A stretch of DNA of 64,000 nt from Haloechinothrix sp033042135 (GTDB lineage Bacteria > Actinomycetota > Actinomycetes > Mycobacteriales > Pseudonocardiaceae). This document shows positions 8,055 through 16,088 of this stretch, piece by piece. The stretch lies in NCBI RefSeq assembly GCF_033042135.1, contig NZ_WBXM01000001.1, positions 557,604-621,603 on the forward strand. Direction: 5' to 3'. A program made the position numbers and the translations under genes. The first letter of the stretch is position 1, and every line of letters starts with the position of its first letter. The notes below the pieces were generated by a model that did no database searches, was not told the DNA's origin, and worked only from the letters and a program-made list of their open reading frames with translations.

Positions 8055-8591
8055 GTGCGTGTCGCCGTGCGGCTGTTCTCGATCCTTCTCGCCATGGCGG
8101 TCGTCGTGGCTGGGGTGTTGCTCGCCGTGGAGACCTCGTGGCGGTGGCTGCGCCCCGGGGAAGCGCCGCTACTGGTGCCGTGGACCGAGTGGCGGGCCGG
8201 TCTCGCGGAGCTGACGTGGGAGGCGACGCCGGTCCGTCTCACCGCGATCGCCGCGCTGGCACTCGGCGTGGTCCTGGTGCTCCTCGCCGCCACCGCCCGG
8301 ATCCGCACGGTGCCGTTCGAACCGCCCAAGCCCGAGGTGAGCGCGTCGACGACGCCGCGGTCGTTGGCGCGGGCGCTGCGGCACCACATCGAGGAGCTCG
8401 ACGGCGTCGACTCCGTGTCGGTCTCGGCGACGGCGCGCAAGGTCCGGGTGTCGGCGCGGAGCCGGTTCGCGCGCCCCGCCGAACTGCGTCCCCGGCTGCA
8501 CGAGGCGGTCACGACCGCGCTCGCTGGGTTGCCGCTGCAGAAGCGGCCACGCGTGGTGGTCGCTGTCCGGGGGGAAGGGGGAGACGGATGA
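8055..8591 (+). CDS. DUF6286-like membrane protein of the Asp23 cluster
   Basis: A 178-residue membrane protein starting at GTG 8055 after AAGGAG. Two membrane helices lie at about residues 5-25 (LFSILLAMAVVVAGVLLAV) and 60-80 (LTAIAALALGVVLVLLAA). The C-terminal half is a cytoplasmic alpha/beta domain (SLARALRHHIEELDGVDSVSVS). This organisation matches DUF6286 proteins found beside Asp23 and AmaP genes in actinobacteria. It is translationally coupled to the AmaP-like gene by an ATGA overlap. Confidence 0.75.
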   Translation: MRVAVRLFSILLAMAVVVAGVLLAVETSWRWLRPGEAPLLVPWTEWRAGLAELTWEATPVRLTAIAALALGVVLVLLAATARIRTVPFEPPKPEVSASTTPRSLARALRHHIEELDGVDSVSVSATARKVRVSARSRFARPAELRPRLHEAVTTALAGLPLQKRPRVVVAVRGEGGDG

Positions 8592-9187
8592 GCCGCACCC
8601 CGGCGCGCAAGGCGATGCGCCGCTCGGCGGGAGCCGAACGTAGCCTGACCTTCCTGGTTGGGCTGGTGCTTCTCGCGGCAGGAGCCACCGCGCTGGCCAT
8701 CGGCTACGACCTGGCGGGGCTCGGCTGGCAGCAGCGCCCGGTACTGGGGCCCGACCTGGCCGGGCAGCTCGCGATCCGGCCGGAGGTTGCTCGACTCGCC
8801 GTCATCGCAGGCGGGCTGGTGCTCGCCCTGATCGCCCTGTGGTGGTTGCTACGGATGGTTCGCCCCGAATCCAGTCCCGACTTCACGGTCACCCTCGACG
8901 ACGACGCCCGTGTCACGGTGCGGTCCCGCGCGCTCGCTGAGGCGGTCCGGTCCGATGTGGCGCGGATCGACGGGGTCGGCAAGGCACGCGTGCGGACCGC
9001 TGGCGATGTGGCGGACCCGGTGCTGCGGCTGACCGTATGGTTGCGGGACGGCGCCGATCTCGCGGAGGTGTGGCGGGTGCTGGACGGGCGCGTACTGGCC
9101 GACGCGCGCGAGACCCTCGGTAGGGAGAGCTTGCCGACCGCGATCCGTCTCCAGATGAGCGCTGCCCGCCGCGAGCGGGTGCGGTAG
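8588..9187 (+). CDS. amaP: AmaP-like alkaline shock membrane anchor protein
   Basis: A 199-residue protein with a basic N-terminus and two helices, about 20-42 and 72-92, followed by an Asp23-like cytoplasmic domain (FTVTLDDDARVTVRSRALAE). This is the layout of AmaP, which anchors Asp23 to the cytoplasmic membrane. It is the last gene of the cluster and overlaps the preceding gene by 4 bases. It is convergent with rskA copy 2, with only about 48 bases between them. Confidence 0.8.
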   Translation: MSRTPARKAMRRSAGAERSLTFLVGLVLLAAGATALAIGYDLAGLGWQQRPVLGPDLAGQLAIRPEVARLAVIAGGLVLALIALWWLLRMVRPESSPDFTVTLDDDARVTVRSRALAEAVRSDVARIDGVGKARVRTAGDVADPVLRLTVWLRDGADLAEVWRVLDGRVLADARETLGRESLPTAIRLQMSAARRERVR

Positions 9188-9235
9188 GCGCGTGGGATCG
9201 CCTGCCGCTACCGGCGGTGCGCGCGACCTGTCCCA

Positions 9236-9970
9236 CTATCCCGGATAGGCCACCACCATGATGGGCTCGGAGGTCGGCGCGTCCGAACCTCCCGCGGGCT
9301 CCACGGTGATGCCGAGCACGTCCGCCGGGTGGTCGGCATCGGTGACCAGCGGCCTGTCCGGTTCGGCCAGCAGGCCTGCCGACGTCGGCGTGTCACCCTC
9401 GATGAACCACACCTGGTAGATGTCGTCGCCCGGCGGTTCGCTCATGCCGTGAGGGATCACGGCGAGCTTGCCCCGGGACTCGGAGACGATGACGGTCACC
9501 GCGGCGTCCTCGGCGTCATGGTGAACCGCGTCGGCATCGGGTGCGGTGAGCACCTCGGTCAGCTCGCCGTAGGCGTGCTCGCTGCGTTCCAGCGCCTGCC
9601 TGGTCTCGGTGAGTTCCTGGTCGAGCAGCATGCTGTGGGTGCCGAGTGCCAGCAGCCCCGCGATGCTCGCGGCAGCAAGCCCGGTTGCCACCCGCAGCGG
9701 CCACTTGCGGCCGCGAAGCGGCACGATCGGCCCCTCGTCCGGGGGTAGCTGGCGGGTGTTCCTTACCCCGGCGAGCACGCGCGAGCGCAGCGACGCCGGT
9801 GGCGATTCCGCCGCGGCGAAGCCGAGGCGTGCGGTGGTTTCCCGGAGCTCGTGGACCTCCCTGGCGCAGGCGGTACACCGCGCCAGGTGTGCCTCGAAGG
9901 CCTCCCGTTCGTCTTCGGAGAGCGCGTTGAGGACGTAAGCGCCGGTCAGCATGTGGATGTCGGCGTTCAT
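9236..9970 (-). CDS. rskA: Anti-sigma-K factor RskA (copy 2)
   Basis: A 244-residue paralog of the gene at 1963-2691, with the same architecture: H28, C32, C35 zinc-binding motif, one membrane helix at about 91-112 after RGRKWPLR, and a C-terminal extracytoplasmic RskA domain (YQVWFIEGDTPTSAGLL). It overlaps sigK copy 2 by 4 bases. Differences between the copies are concentrated in the linker and the external domain, which would allow the two anti-sigma factors to sense different signals; that is inference. Confidence 0.93.
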   Translation of the reverse strand: MNADIHMLTGAYVLNALSEDEREAFEAHLARCTACAREVHELRETTARLGFAAAESPPASLRSRVLAGVRNTRQLPPDEGPIVPLRGRKWPLRVATGLAAASIAGLLALGTHSMLLDQELTETRQALERSEHAYGELTEVLTAPDADAVHHDAEDAAVTVIVSESRGKLAVIPHGMSEPPGDDIYQVWFIEGDTPTSAGLLAEPDRPLVTDADHPADVLGITVEPAGGSDAPTSEPIMVVAYPG

Positions 9971-10563
9971 CGTGTCACCCCCAGGCAGTCTCGTAGCCGG
10001 ATGAGGCCGTCGCGCAGCCTGGTCTTGACGGTGCCGAGTGGGGTGTCGAGCAGCCGGGCTACCTCGCTGTAGGTGTAGCCCTGGTAGTAGGCCAGCGTCA
10101 CCGATTCGTGCTGCACCGTGGTCAGCGTCTCAAGGCATCGTCGCACCTGCTGGTGCTCCAGCCTGCTGGTGACCTCGTCGGCGACGCTGTCGTAGGGATC
10201 CACTTGAAGGTTGGCCACGCGGGTGTCTCTCGCGGTCGAGGCCTGGGCCGATCGCACCCGGTCGACCGCCCGGCGATGGGCCAGCGTCATGGACCACGCC
10301 GCGACACTGCCCTGCGTGCTGTCGAAGCGGGCCGCGGTGCGCCAGAGCTCCAGGAAAACCTCCTGGGTGACCTCCTCGGACTGTGCCGGGTCGCGCATCA
10401 CCCGCCGGACGAGGCCGAAAACGCGATCGGCGAGCTGGTCGTACAGCTGGGCGAAGGCGTGTTCGTCACCGCGTGCCACCCGCGCCATCAACTCTTCCGG
10501 CGTCGCTTGCTGGGCACCGCTCGCGCTCAGTGGCCGAGCGCCCTCGGTGGCTTCACCGTGCAT
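9967..10563 (-). CDS. sigK: ECF RNA polymerase sigma factor SigK (copy 2)
   Basis: A 198-residue sigma factor, paralogous to 1364-1966. The DNA-binding sigma-4 helix-turn-helix differs only at a few positions (YTYSEVARLLDTPLGTVKTR). The near identity of the recognition region predicts that both sigma factors read the same promoters. The start is ATG 10563; the promoter on the minus strand at 10597-10624 lies about 34 bases upstream. It is coupled to rskA copy 2. Confidence 0.93.
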   Translation of the reverse strand: MHGEATEGARPLSASGAQQATPEELMARVARGDEHAFAQLYDQLADRVFGLVRRVMRDPAQSEEVTQEVFLELWRTAARFDSTQGSVAAWSMTLAHRRAVDRVRSAQASTARDTRVANLQVDPYDSVADEVTSRLEHQQVRRCLETLTTVQHESVTLAYYQGYTYSEVARLLDTPLGTVKTRLRDGLIRLRDCLGVTR

Positions 10564-10596
10564 CTCTCACCTCGTCCCGGACGTGCCATCGACCGG

Positions 10597-10624
10597 GATT
10601 CGATACGGGAGCCCTCCCGGATTG
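10597..10624 (-). promoter_or_regulatory. Sigma-K-like promoter of sigK copy 2
   Basis: Read on the minus strand, CAATCC (10624-10619), 15 bases, then TCGAATC (10603-10597). The -35 element is identical to that of sigK copy 1; the -10 deviates at both ends. It is the weakest match of the four but has the same spacing. Confidence 0.5.
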
Positions 10625-10655
10625 GCTCGGCTTCGGTGCATGGCATCGACCGGGC

Positions 10656-10683
10656 CCATCCGTGATCGCGGTCGCTCCGAATG
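10656..10683 (+). promoter_or_regulatory. Sigma-K promoter of DUF4383 copy 2
   Basis: CCATCC (10656-10661), 15 bases, CCGAATG (10677-10683): exact matches to both halves of the mycobacterial SigK consensus. It lies 40 bases upstream of the ATG at 10724 and should drive DUF4383, the oxidoreductase and perhaps the fasciclin gene. Confidence 0.7.
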
Positions 10684-10723
10684 CCAGCCGGAAAGGCTAG
10701 CTACCCACTCTAAGGAGCCTGTA

Positions 10724-11125
10724 ATGACGCGATCCACACACACCACCAAGACCTCACCCAACCGGGTGGTCGGTGCAGCGTTCGGGGCCGTGTACGTGTT
10801 GGTCGGCCTCGTCGGGTTCGCGGTGACCGCTGGTACCGGCTTCGCCGCGACCAGCGGCGCCCACCTGCTGATCTTCGAAGTCAACCCGCTGCACAACCTG
10901 GTGCACATCGCCGTGGGCGCGCTGCTCGGGCTGGCGGCCTGGCGTGGGACCAAGCAGGCGATGGCTGCCAACGGGCTGGTCGGTGGGGTGTACCTGCTGG
11001 TCGGCGTGGCCGGGCTGTTCTTGACCGGCTCGGAGTTGAACCTGCTCGCCCTTAACCACGCCGATAACGTACTGCACCTGGTCAGCGCCGCGGTGCTGCT
11101 CGGTGTGGCCCTCGCGCGCCGGTAG
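10724..11125 (+). CDS. DUF4383 four-helix membrane protein (copy 2)
   Basis: A 133-residue membrane protein, paralog of 785-1204, sharing NPLHNLVHI, GLVGGVYLLVGVAGL and LNHADNVLHL. There are four hydrophobic segments and a short basic tail. The ATG at 10724 follows TAAGGAGCCTGTA. It is divergent from sigK copy 2 and is the first gene of a likely operon with the oxidoreductase and fasciclin genes. The function is unknown; conservation of histidines within the membrane segments may hint at metal or heme binding, which is speculation. Confidence 0.9.
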   Translation: MTRSTHTTKTSPNRVVGAAFGAVYVLVGLVGFAVTAGTGFAATSGAHLLIFEVNPLHNLVHIAVGALLGLAAWRGTKQAMAANGLVGGVYLLVGVAGLFLTGSELNLLALNHADNVLHLVSAAVLLGVALARR

Positions 11126-11198
11126 TGACCGTGGTCACTCGGCCGAGCGAGTTCCGGTCGCGAGCAATCCGCCCGGTGGCCCGCGTCGAAGCACGGGT

Positions 11199-12797
11199 AT
11201 GACCACGAGGACTCGTGCGACCGGAAACGCCACGCGGCGGTGGGCGGTCGGGGCGGTTATCGGCCTGCTGGCCACCGCTGCCGGGCTCGCTGTGGCCGAG
11301 CTCGTGGCGGCTGTCACCGGCCCGGACACCTCGCCCGTCGTCGCGGTCGGCTCCGGTGCGATCGCGCTGACGCCGCGGGTGGTGCAGGAGTTCGCCATCA
11401 GCACTTTCGGCTCCGGTCACCGTCCCGTCCTGGTGGGTGGGGTGCTCGCGCTGCTGGCGACCGCCGCGGCTGTGGCGGGAGGTATCGCCACGCGCAGGCT
11501 CGTCGCGGGTGCGCTGGTGCTGCTGGCGTTGTCCGGGATCGCGATGGTGGCGGCGGCGACCGCGACCGGCGGGACGGTCGCGGCCCTGCCCGCGCTCGCG
11601 GCCGCCGCCGTCGCGATCTCCGTGTTGGTCGCGTTGCTCCGGCTCGCGCGGCCACGGCAGGAACAGTCACGGCTGGAAGCGGCACAGCGGGAAGAGCCGT
11701 CCGGTGACGCCGCACCCGATCGGTGGGTGGCTCGCCGTACGCTGCTGCTCGCCGGGCTCGGGACCGCGGGAGCGGCTGCCGCGACCGCCGCGGGCGGCCG
11801 CTGGTGGCAGGGTGTGCGGTTCGACGCCGCGTCCTCGCGGGCAGGGCTGGTGCTTCCCACCCCTGCGGATCCGGCGCCTGCGCTTCCCCGTGGCTACCGG
11901 CTCCAGGTTCCCGGGTTGCCGCCGTTTCACACACCGGCCGAGGATTTCTATCGCGTGGACACCGCCCTGGTGGTCCCCCAGGTGCCCGCGCACCGCTGGA
12001 CGTTGCGCATCGGCGGTGCGGTGGAGCGGCCGTTCGAGATCACGTTCGACGAGCTGCTCGACAGGGAACTCGTCGAACGTGACCTGACGCTGTCCTGTGT
12101 GTCCAATGAGGTCGGTGGCCCGTACGTGGACACCGGCCGGTGGCTGGGGGTACCGCTGGCCGATCTGCTCCGCGAGGCCGGGCCGCGCGCGGGATCCGAT
12201 CAGTTGCTCAGCCGCTCGCACGATGGGATGACGATCGGGACCCCGCTGCGGGCCGTGCTGGACGGGCGGGACGCCCTGCTCGCTATCGGACTCGACGGCG
12301 AGCCGCTGCCTGCCAGGAACGGTTTCCCCGCACGGATGATCGTGCCGGGGCTGTACGGCTACACCTCGGCCACCAAGTGGGTCGTCGAGCTGGATGTTAC
12401 CCGGTTCGACCAGGCCGAGGCGTACTGGACCGAACGGGGGTGGGACCCGATCGGTGAGGTCAAGACCGCCTCCCGTATCGACGTGCCCCGCCCGCTGGCC
12501 GAAGTTCCCGCAGGCGAGGTCACCGTGGCCGGTGTCGCCTGGGCACAACACCGCGGTATTAGCGCAGTACAGCTGCGTGTGGACGGTGGCGAGTGGATCG
12601 ACGCAGAACTCTCCGCCGATGCCGGCATCGACCTCTGGCGGCAGTGGCGCTTCACTGCCGAGCTGGCAAGCGGCACGCGCTGGCTCGAGGTGCGTGCCGC
12701 GGACGGGGACGGCCGGGTCCAGCAACAGGAACGTGTTGATCCGTTCCCGGACGGAGCAACCGGATGGCATTCGGTCGCCGTACGCGTGACCGGATGA
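11199..12797 (+). CDS. Membrane-anchored molybdopterin-dependent oxidoreductase (copy 2, complete)
   Basis: A 532-residue protein. The N-terminal 150 residues hold four membrane helices, followed by a linker and an RRTLLLAGLG Tat-like segment. The catalytic domain has the sulfite oxidase fold: LTLSCVSNEVGG contains the cysteine expected to ligate molybdenum, then NGFPARMIVPGLYGYTSATKWV, which contacts the pterin. The C-terminal 110 residues form the Mo-co dimerisation (Ig-like) domain. ATG 11199 was chosen because it matches the start of the copy at the left edge. The substrate is unknown. In this context it probably works with DUF4383 in an extracytoplasmic redox or repair process under SigK. 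Confidence 0.9.
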   Translation: MTTRTRATGNATRRWAVGAVIGLLATAAGLAVAELVAAVTGPDTSPVVAVGSGAIALTPRVVQEFAISTFGSGHRPVLVGGVLALLATAAAVAGGIATRRLVAGALVLLALSGIAMVAAATATGGTVAALPALAAAAVAISVLVALLRLARPRQEQSRLEAAQREEPSGDAAPDRWVARRTLLLAGLGTAGAAAATAAGGRWWQGVRFDAASSRAGLVLPTPADPAPALPRGYRLQVPGLPPFHTPAEDFYRVDTALVVPQVPAHRWTLRIGGAVERPFEITFDELLDRELVERDLTLSCVSNEVGGPYVDTGRWLGVPLADLLREAGPRAGSDQLLSRSHDGMTIGTPLRAVLDGRDALLAIGLDGEPLPARNGFPARMIVPGLYGYTSATKWVVELDVTRFDQAEAYWTERGWDPIGEVKTASRIDVPRPLAEVPAGEVTVAGVAWAQHRGISAVQLRVDGGEWIDAELSADAGIDLWRQWRFTAELASGTRWLEVRAADGDGRVQQQERVDPFPDGATGWHSVAVRVTG

Positions 12798-12853
12798 GTG
12801 ATCACGCGGTCCCTCTTGGGGCCGCCGTAGAGCGAACGAAGGGAAACGAACTG

Positions 12854-13510
12854 ATGCGAAGGACACGTGCTGCGGGAATACTCGCCGGAGTCGCTGCCAC
12901 CGCCCTGCTGCTGGGCGCCTGCGATATGGGTACGGATGACGAGGCTCCCGCCGAGGACACCGCCGCCGAGAACGGCGACGCGGGCGATGCGGGTGACGAG
13001 GATCGCGAGGACGCAGACGCAGGCGCGGTCTCGCCTGCCGGTCCGTTCGGCCCGGCCTGTGGTGTCGTCCCCGAAGACGGCGACGGTAGCTTCGACGGCA
13101 TGGCCCAGGACCCGGTCGCCACCGCGGCGTCCAACAATCCGGTGCTATCGACGCTGGTCACCGCGGTCGGCGAGGCCGACTTGGTTGACACGCTCAACAG
13201 CGCGGAGGACATCACGGTGTTCGCCCCGGCCAACGACGCGTTCGAGGTCATCCCCGAGGAGGACCTGAACGCGCTGCTTGCCGATCAAGAGGCGCTGACT
13301 GACGTGCTGACTTACCACGTTGTCGACCAGCGGATCGAACCGTCCGAGCTGTCGGGCGGCGACTTCGCCACATTGCAGGGTGACAGCGTGCAGACCGCAG
13401 GCGAGGGCGAGGACTTCACAGTCAACGACGCTTCCGTGGTCTGCGGCAACGTGCAGACGGCCAACGCTACCGTGTACATCATCGACGGCGTGCTGATGCC
13501 GCAGTCGTGA
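12854..13510 (+). CDS. Fasciclin-domain lipoprotein, MPT83/MPT70-like
   Basis: A 218-residue lipoprotein. The signal peptide ends in the lipobox LLGAC. An acidic linker rich in D, E and A follows, and then one FAS1 domain at about 90-218 with VDTLNSAEDITVFAPANDAF, LTYHVV, VVCGNVQTANATVYIIDGVLMP. Those stretches closely resemble M. tuberculosis MPT83/MPT70, the main SigK-dependent antigens. The start is ATG 12854 after GAAGGGAAACG. It lies 56 bases after the oxidoreductase with no promoter motif of its own, so it is probably cotranscribed from the sigma-K promoter at 10656. Confidence 0.93.
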   Translation: MRRTRAAGILAGVAATALLLGACDMGTDDEAPAEDTAAENGDAGDAGDEDREDADAGAVSPAGPFGPACGVVPEDGDGSFDGMAQDPVATAASNNPVLSTLVTAVGEADLVDTLNSAEDITVFAPANDAFEVIPEEDLNALLADQEALTDVLTYHVVDQRIEPSELSGGDFATLQGDSVQTAGEGEDFTVNDASVVCGNVQTANATVYIIDGVLMPQS

Positions 13511-13527
13511 GCTCCCACGACGGGCGG

Positions 13528-14172
13528 TTACGGGTTCCGCTCGTAGGAGATGGTCAGGCAGGCGACCCGTTCGCCTGCCTGACCTGCCTCGCCGGGCGCT
13601 GTGGCTGTCTCCTCCGCTTCGTGTAGCACGATCGACCGGGGCGCGTGCTCGACGAGGCCGACCGGCACCTGCACGATCCTTTCCGCGTCGCCGTCACCGT
13701 CGGTGGTGAAGTCCAGCCAGATCTCGTTCTCCGGGTTGCCGTAGTCCGGATCGGTGGAGTCTTCACCTTCGGCCACCGATGGGTCACGCTCGTCCTGGAA
13801 GCGGGGACCGGGATCGGATGGGTCCGTGCCGCACGGCTCGGTGTGCGCGTGCGCGGCGTAGCCGCGATCCGGCATCAGACCTTCGGCGAAAAACTCGATG
13901 TGGGTGCCCGCGGCCGAACTCTGCGACTCGATGCGCAACGTGGCACCCGGTGGTGCGAGTTCCGGGCCGTAGGTGACGGCCTGGTCGGCCTCGGGCGGCG
14001 GTGCCAGCTCGCCCTGGGCCGAGGCCCCCACGATCGTTCCTGGCATGTCCTCGGCCGTGCGGTTGTCCTGCGCGCCGCCGGTCGGCGGGTTGCAGCTGAC
14101 CGCGGCAAGCGTCAACGCGCTCAGGTTCGCCAGCAGTCGCACCGGATGGCTCCCGTGTCTCCTCACTCGCAT
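13528..14172 (-). CDS. SodC-like (Cu/Zn superoxide dismutase fold) lipoprotein
   Basis: A 214-residue exported protein with a signal peptide ending in a lipobox-like LAAVSC. The mature part shows AAHAHTEPCG and SIVLHEAEE, the histidine-containing segments of the SodC/CHRD superfamily. The full set of copper ligands of classical SodC is not clear, so it may be a non-enzymatic member. ATG 14172 is chosen for the AGGTGG upstream; an in-frame start further upstream lacks a site. It is convergent with the fasciclin gene, with 17 bases between the stops. Confidence 0.75.
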   Translation of the reverse strand: MRVRRHGSHPVRLLANLSALTLAAVSCNPPTGGAQDNRTAEDMPGTIVGASAQGELAPPPEADQAVTYGPELAPPGATLRIESQSSAAGTHIEFFAEGLMPDRGYAAHAHTEPCGTDPSDPGPRFQDERDPSVAEGEDSTDPDYGNPENEIWLDFTTDGDGDAERIVQVPVGLVEHAPRSIVLHEAEETATAPGEAGQAGERVACLTISYERNP

Positions 14173-14372
14173 GCCACCTAACTTCCCGTTCCTGGGCACG
14201 GTCAAACGTGGTATGCGCATCGCCCGGCTCGGCATCGCCGGGTGTCACGCGAACGTGCCACCGGAATCGACCGGCTGGCGGTGTCGCCGACGGTGGCCTG
14301 TTGACAGGCTGGCAGGACGCGCTGTCGTGGCGCGGTGACCACTGGGCGGACAATCGAAGGGGATGGGGAGTC

Positions 14373-14876
14373 ATGGCTTTGGCATTGGACCCGAGTTTCC
14401 GGGTCGATCAACCGCGCCCGAACGACCTCGTCGGGGACCCGCTGCTGATCGCGGGAATGGGCGGTGGATTCGAAGGCACCATCACGATCGTGCTGCTCGA
14501 CGGCAACGGGCATGTGCTGAAGGAAACCTTCACCACCAACACCAACCTCAGCTCGCAGTGGCAGGCCACGATCGACCTGCCAGATCCACCGACCACGCAC
14601 GGGGTGCTGCAAGTCGGGCCCGCCACCGGGGCGGACGAGCATCCCGGGCTGGTATCGGTGCCCGTACAGTTCGGCACGGCGATCGTCGCCGGTTACCGCA
14701 GCCACTTCCATTACACCGTGCAGCAGGGCGACACGCTCAGCAGCATCGCCGCGGAGCAGGCGCCGCTGTATATCGGCACCGGCTTCCAGCCCATCGTCGA
14801 GGCCAACCGGCACATCATCAGCGACCCGGACGTGATCCATCCCGGTATGGTGTTGCGTCTGCCGTCGGACTTCTAG
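14373..14876 (+). CDS. LysM and Ig-like (Gmad2) domain protein
   Basis: A 167-residue protein. Residues about 1-105 form a beta-sandwich resembling the Gmad2 bacterial immunoglobulin-like domain (DPLLIAGMGGGFEGTITIVL). Residues about 113-167 are a LysM domain (YTVQQGDTLSSIAAEQA, ending HPGMVLRLPSDF), which binds peptidoglycan. No signal peptide is recognisable from ATG 14373, which follows GGGGAG; export by another route or a longer start is possible. It probably sits in the wall. Confidence 0.85.
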   Translation: MALALDPSFRVDQPRPNDLVGDPLLIAGMGGGFEGTITIVLLDGNGHVLKETFTTNTNLSSQWQATIDLPDPPTTHGVLQVGPATGADEHPGLVSVPVQFGTAIVAGYRSHFHYTVQQGDTLSSIAAEQAPLYIGTGFQPIVEANRHIISDPDVIHPGMVLRLPSDF

Positions 14877-15138
14877 CGAGCCACACCCTGCGGCGGGTGA
14901 GGCCGCGGTCTGCCCGGGGGTGAGCACGGGAGTTGTCCTGGTCAGCGTTGCACGGAGAGTAGTGCAGCCGGTCGATATCAGGTCGTTATCGGATGAATGG
15001 TAACCCTGACGGGTGACTGATCGATTGATCATGTGACACGGACAGTCCGTCCCGTGCCGCGCCGTGCCCGTAGTGGCGCTTCTCGGCACGGTGTCACCGG
15101 GCGTCCCCGACGCTTCACCACTCCGGAGGAGTAACCGT

Positions 15139-15948
15139 ATGACTTCATCCCCTGCAGGGGTGCGTCGCGTGCTCGCGTCCACGACCACCGCGGCCCTGGT
15201 GGCCGGCGGCATGATGGTCGGCGTGGTAGCGACCGCCCACGCCGCCGAGGAGGACCCTCGCGCGGAAAGGCACGACGGCAACGTCAAGACCTGCGAGTAC
15301 GCCGAGCTCGGCGGTGAGATCATCGCGGTCTGGGACGAGAAGAACGAGGACCTGGACAACCTCGAGATCTCCGGCGGCGAACCGGGTACCGACACCCACC
15401 TCACCATCAGCGGGCTCGCCGACGGGGTCGAGGTCACCGGGATCGTCGTCAAGGGTGGCCCTGCCTACAATATCTACGAGCCCGGTGAGCGCGGTCTCGA
15501 CGAGGGCGTGTCGTGGGAGGACCTGCGCGCGCCGCTGGTCGCCAACGACAACATCCCGGAGATCAGCCACTGGTTCGCCTGCGGCGAGCCGGGTGAGGAG
15601 GACGAGCGGGAGCCCGAGCCGACACCGACAGGGGAGCCCGAGCCGTCGGACAAGCCGGCCCCGGAGAAGCCGGAGAAGCCGGAAAAGTCGGACGGGGAGG
15701 AGACCTCAACGGAGCCCGAGGAGAGCACCGATCCCGAGCCCACCGGCACGACCGATGAGACCAGCGAGGCGAAGGCGTCGACCTCGCAGGCCGACGACGA
15801 CGTGACGCCCGCCGCGCAGTCCGATGCGCTGGCCGACACCGGCTTCGGTGGCGCTTCGCTGATCTGGGTCGGTGCCCTGTTGCTGCTCGGCGGCGGTGCC
15901 GCGCTGTACCTGGCGCGTTCCCGGTTCTCCTCGGCGGGTAGCCAGTAG
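15139..15948 (+). CDS. Wall-anchored surface protein with LAxTG sortase signal
   Basis: A 269-residue exported protein. ATG 15139 follows GGAGGAG. The signal peptide ends at about AHAAEE. A globular domain of about 120 residues follows (SHWFACGEP near its end), then an acidic proline/glutamate/serine-rich stalk. The C-terminus has LADTG, a hydrophobic helix and a basic tail, which is the sorting signal recognised by class E sortases of actinobacteria. No sortase gene is in the window. The ligand of the globular domain is unknown; it resembles proteins of the same size common in Pseudonocardiaceae. Confidence 0.85.
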   Translation: MTSSPAGVRRVLASTTTAALVAGGMMVGVVATAHAAEEDPRAERHDGNVKTCEYAELGGEIIAVWDEKNEDLDNLEISGGEPGTDTHLTISGLADGVEVTGIVVKGGPAYNIYEPGERGLDEGVSWEDLRAPLVANDNIPEISHWFACGEPGEEDEREPEPTPTGEPEPSDKPAPEKPEKPEKSDGEETSTEPEESTDPEPTGTTDETSEAKASTSQADDDVTPAAQSDALADTGFGGASLIWVGALLLLGGGAALYLARSRFSSAGSQ

Positions 15949-16017
15949 TGACCCCAGCAGTGACCGCTGCGGGACACTCCCCGTCGCTACGCTGCTCCAT
16001 CCAGCGAGATGGCTGAC

Positions 16018-16069
16018 ACCGGTGCGCGCGGCCGCGGATCCGGCGCGATTCGCGGCCGCGCGCACCGGT
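16018..16069. terminator. Bidirectional terminator, 19-base perfect inverted repeat
   Basis: Arms 16018-16036 and 16051-16069 are exact reverse complements (19 bases, almost all G/C) with a 14-base loop. It lies between two convergent genes, the sortase substrate and livF. Confidence 0.75.
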
Positions 16070-16088
16070 CGCTCGGTAACAGCGCCGT

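Noticed and set aside
12769..12792. A minus-strand TCATCC-N17-CCGAATG element in the oxidoreductase 3-prime end
   Set aside because: It has a different spacer, lies inside a coding region and points antisense with no gene to serve.
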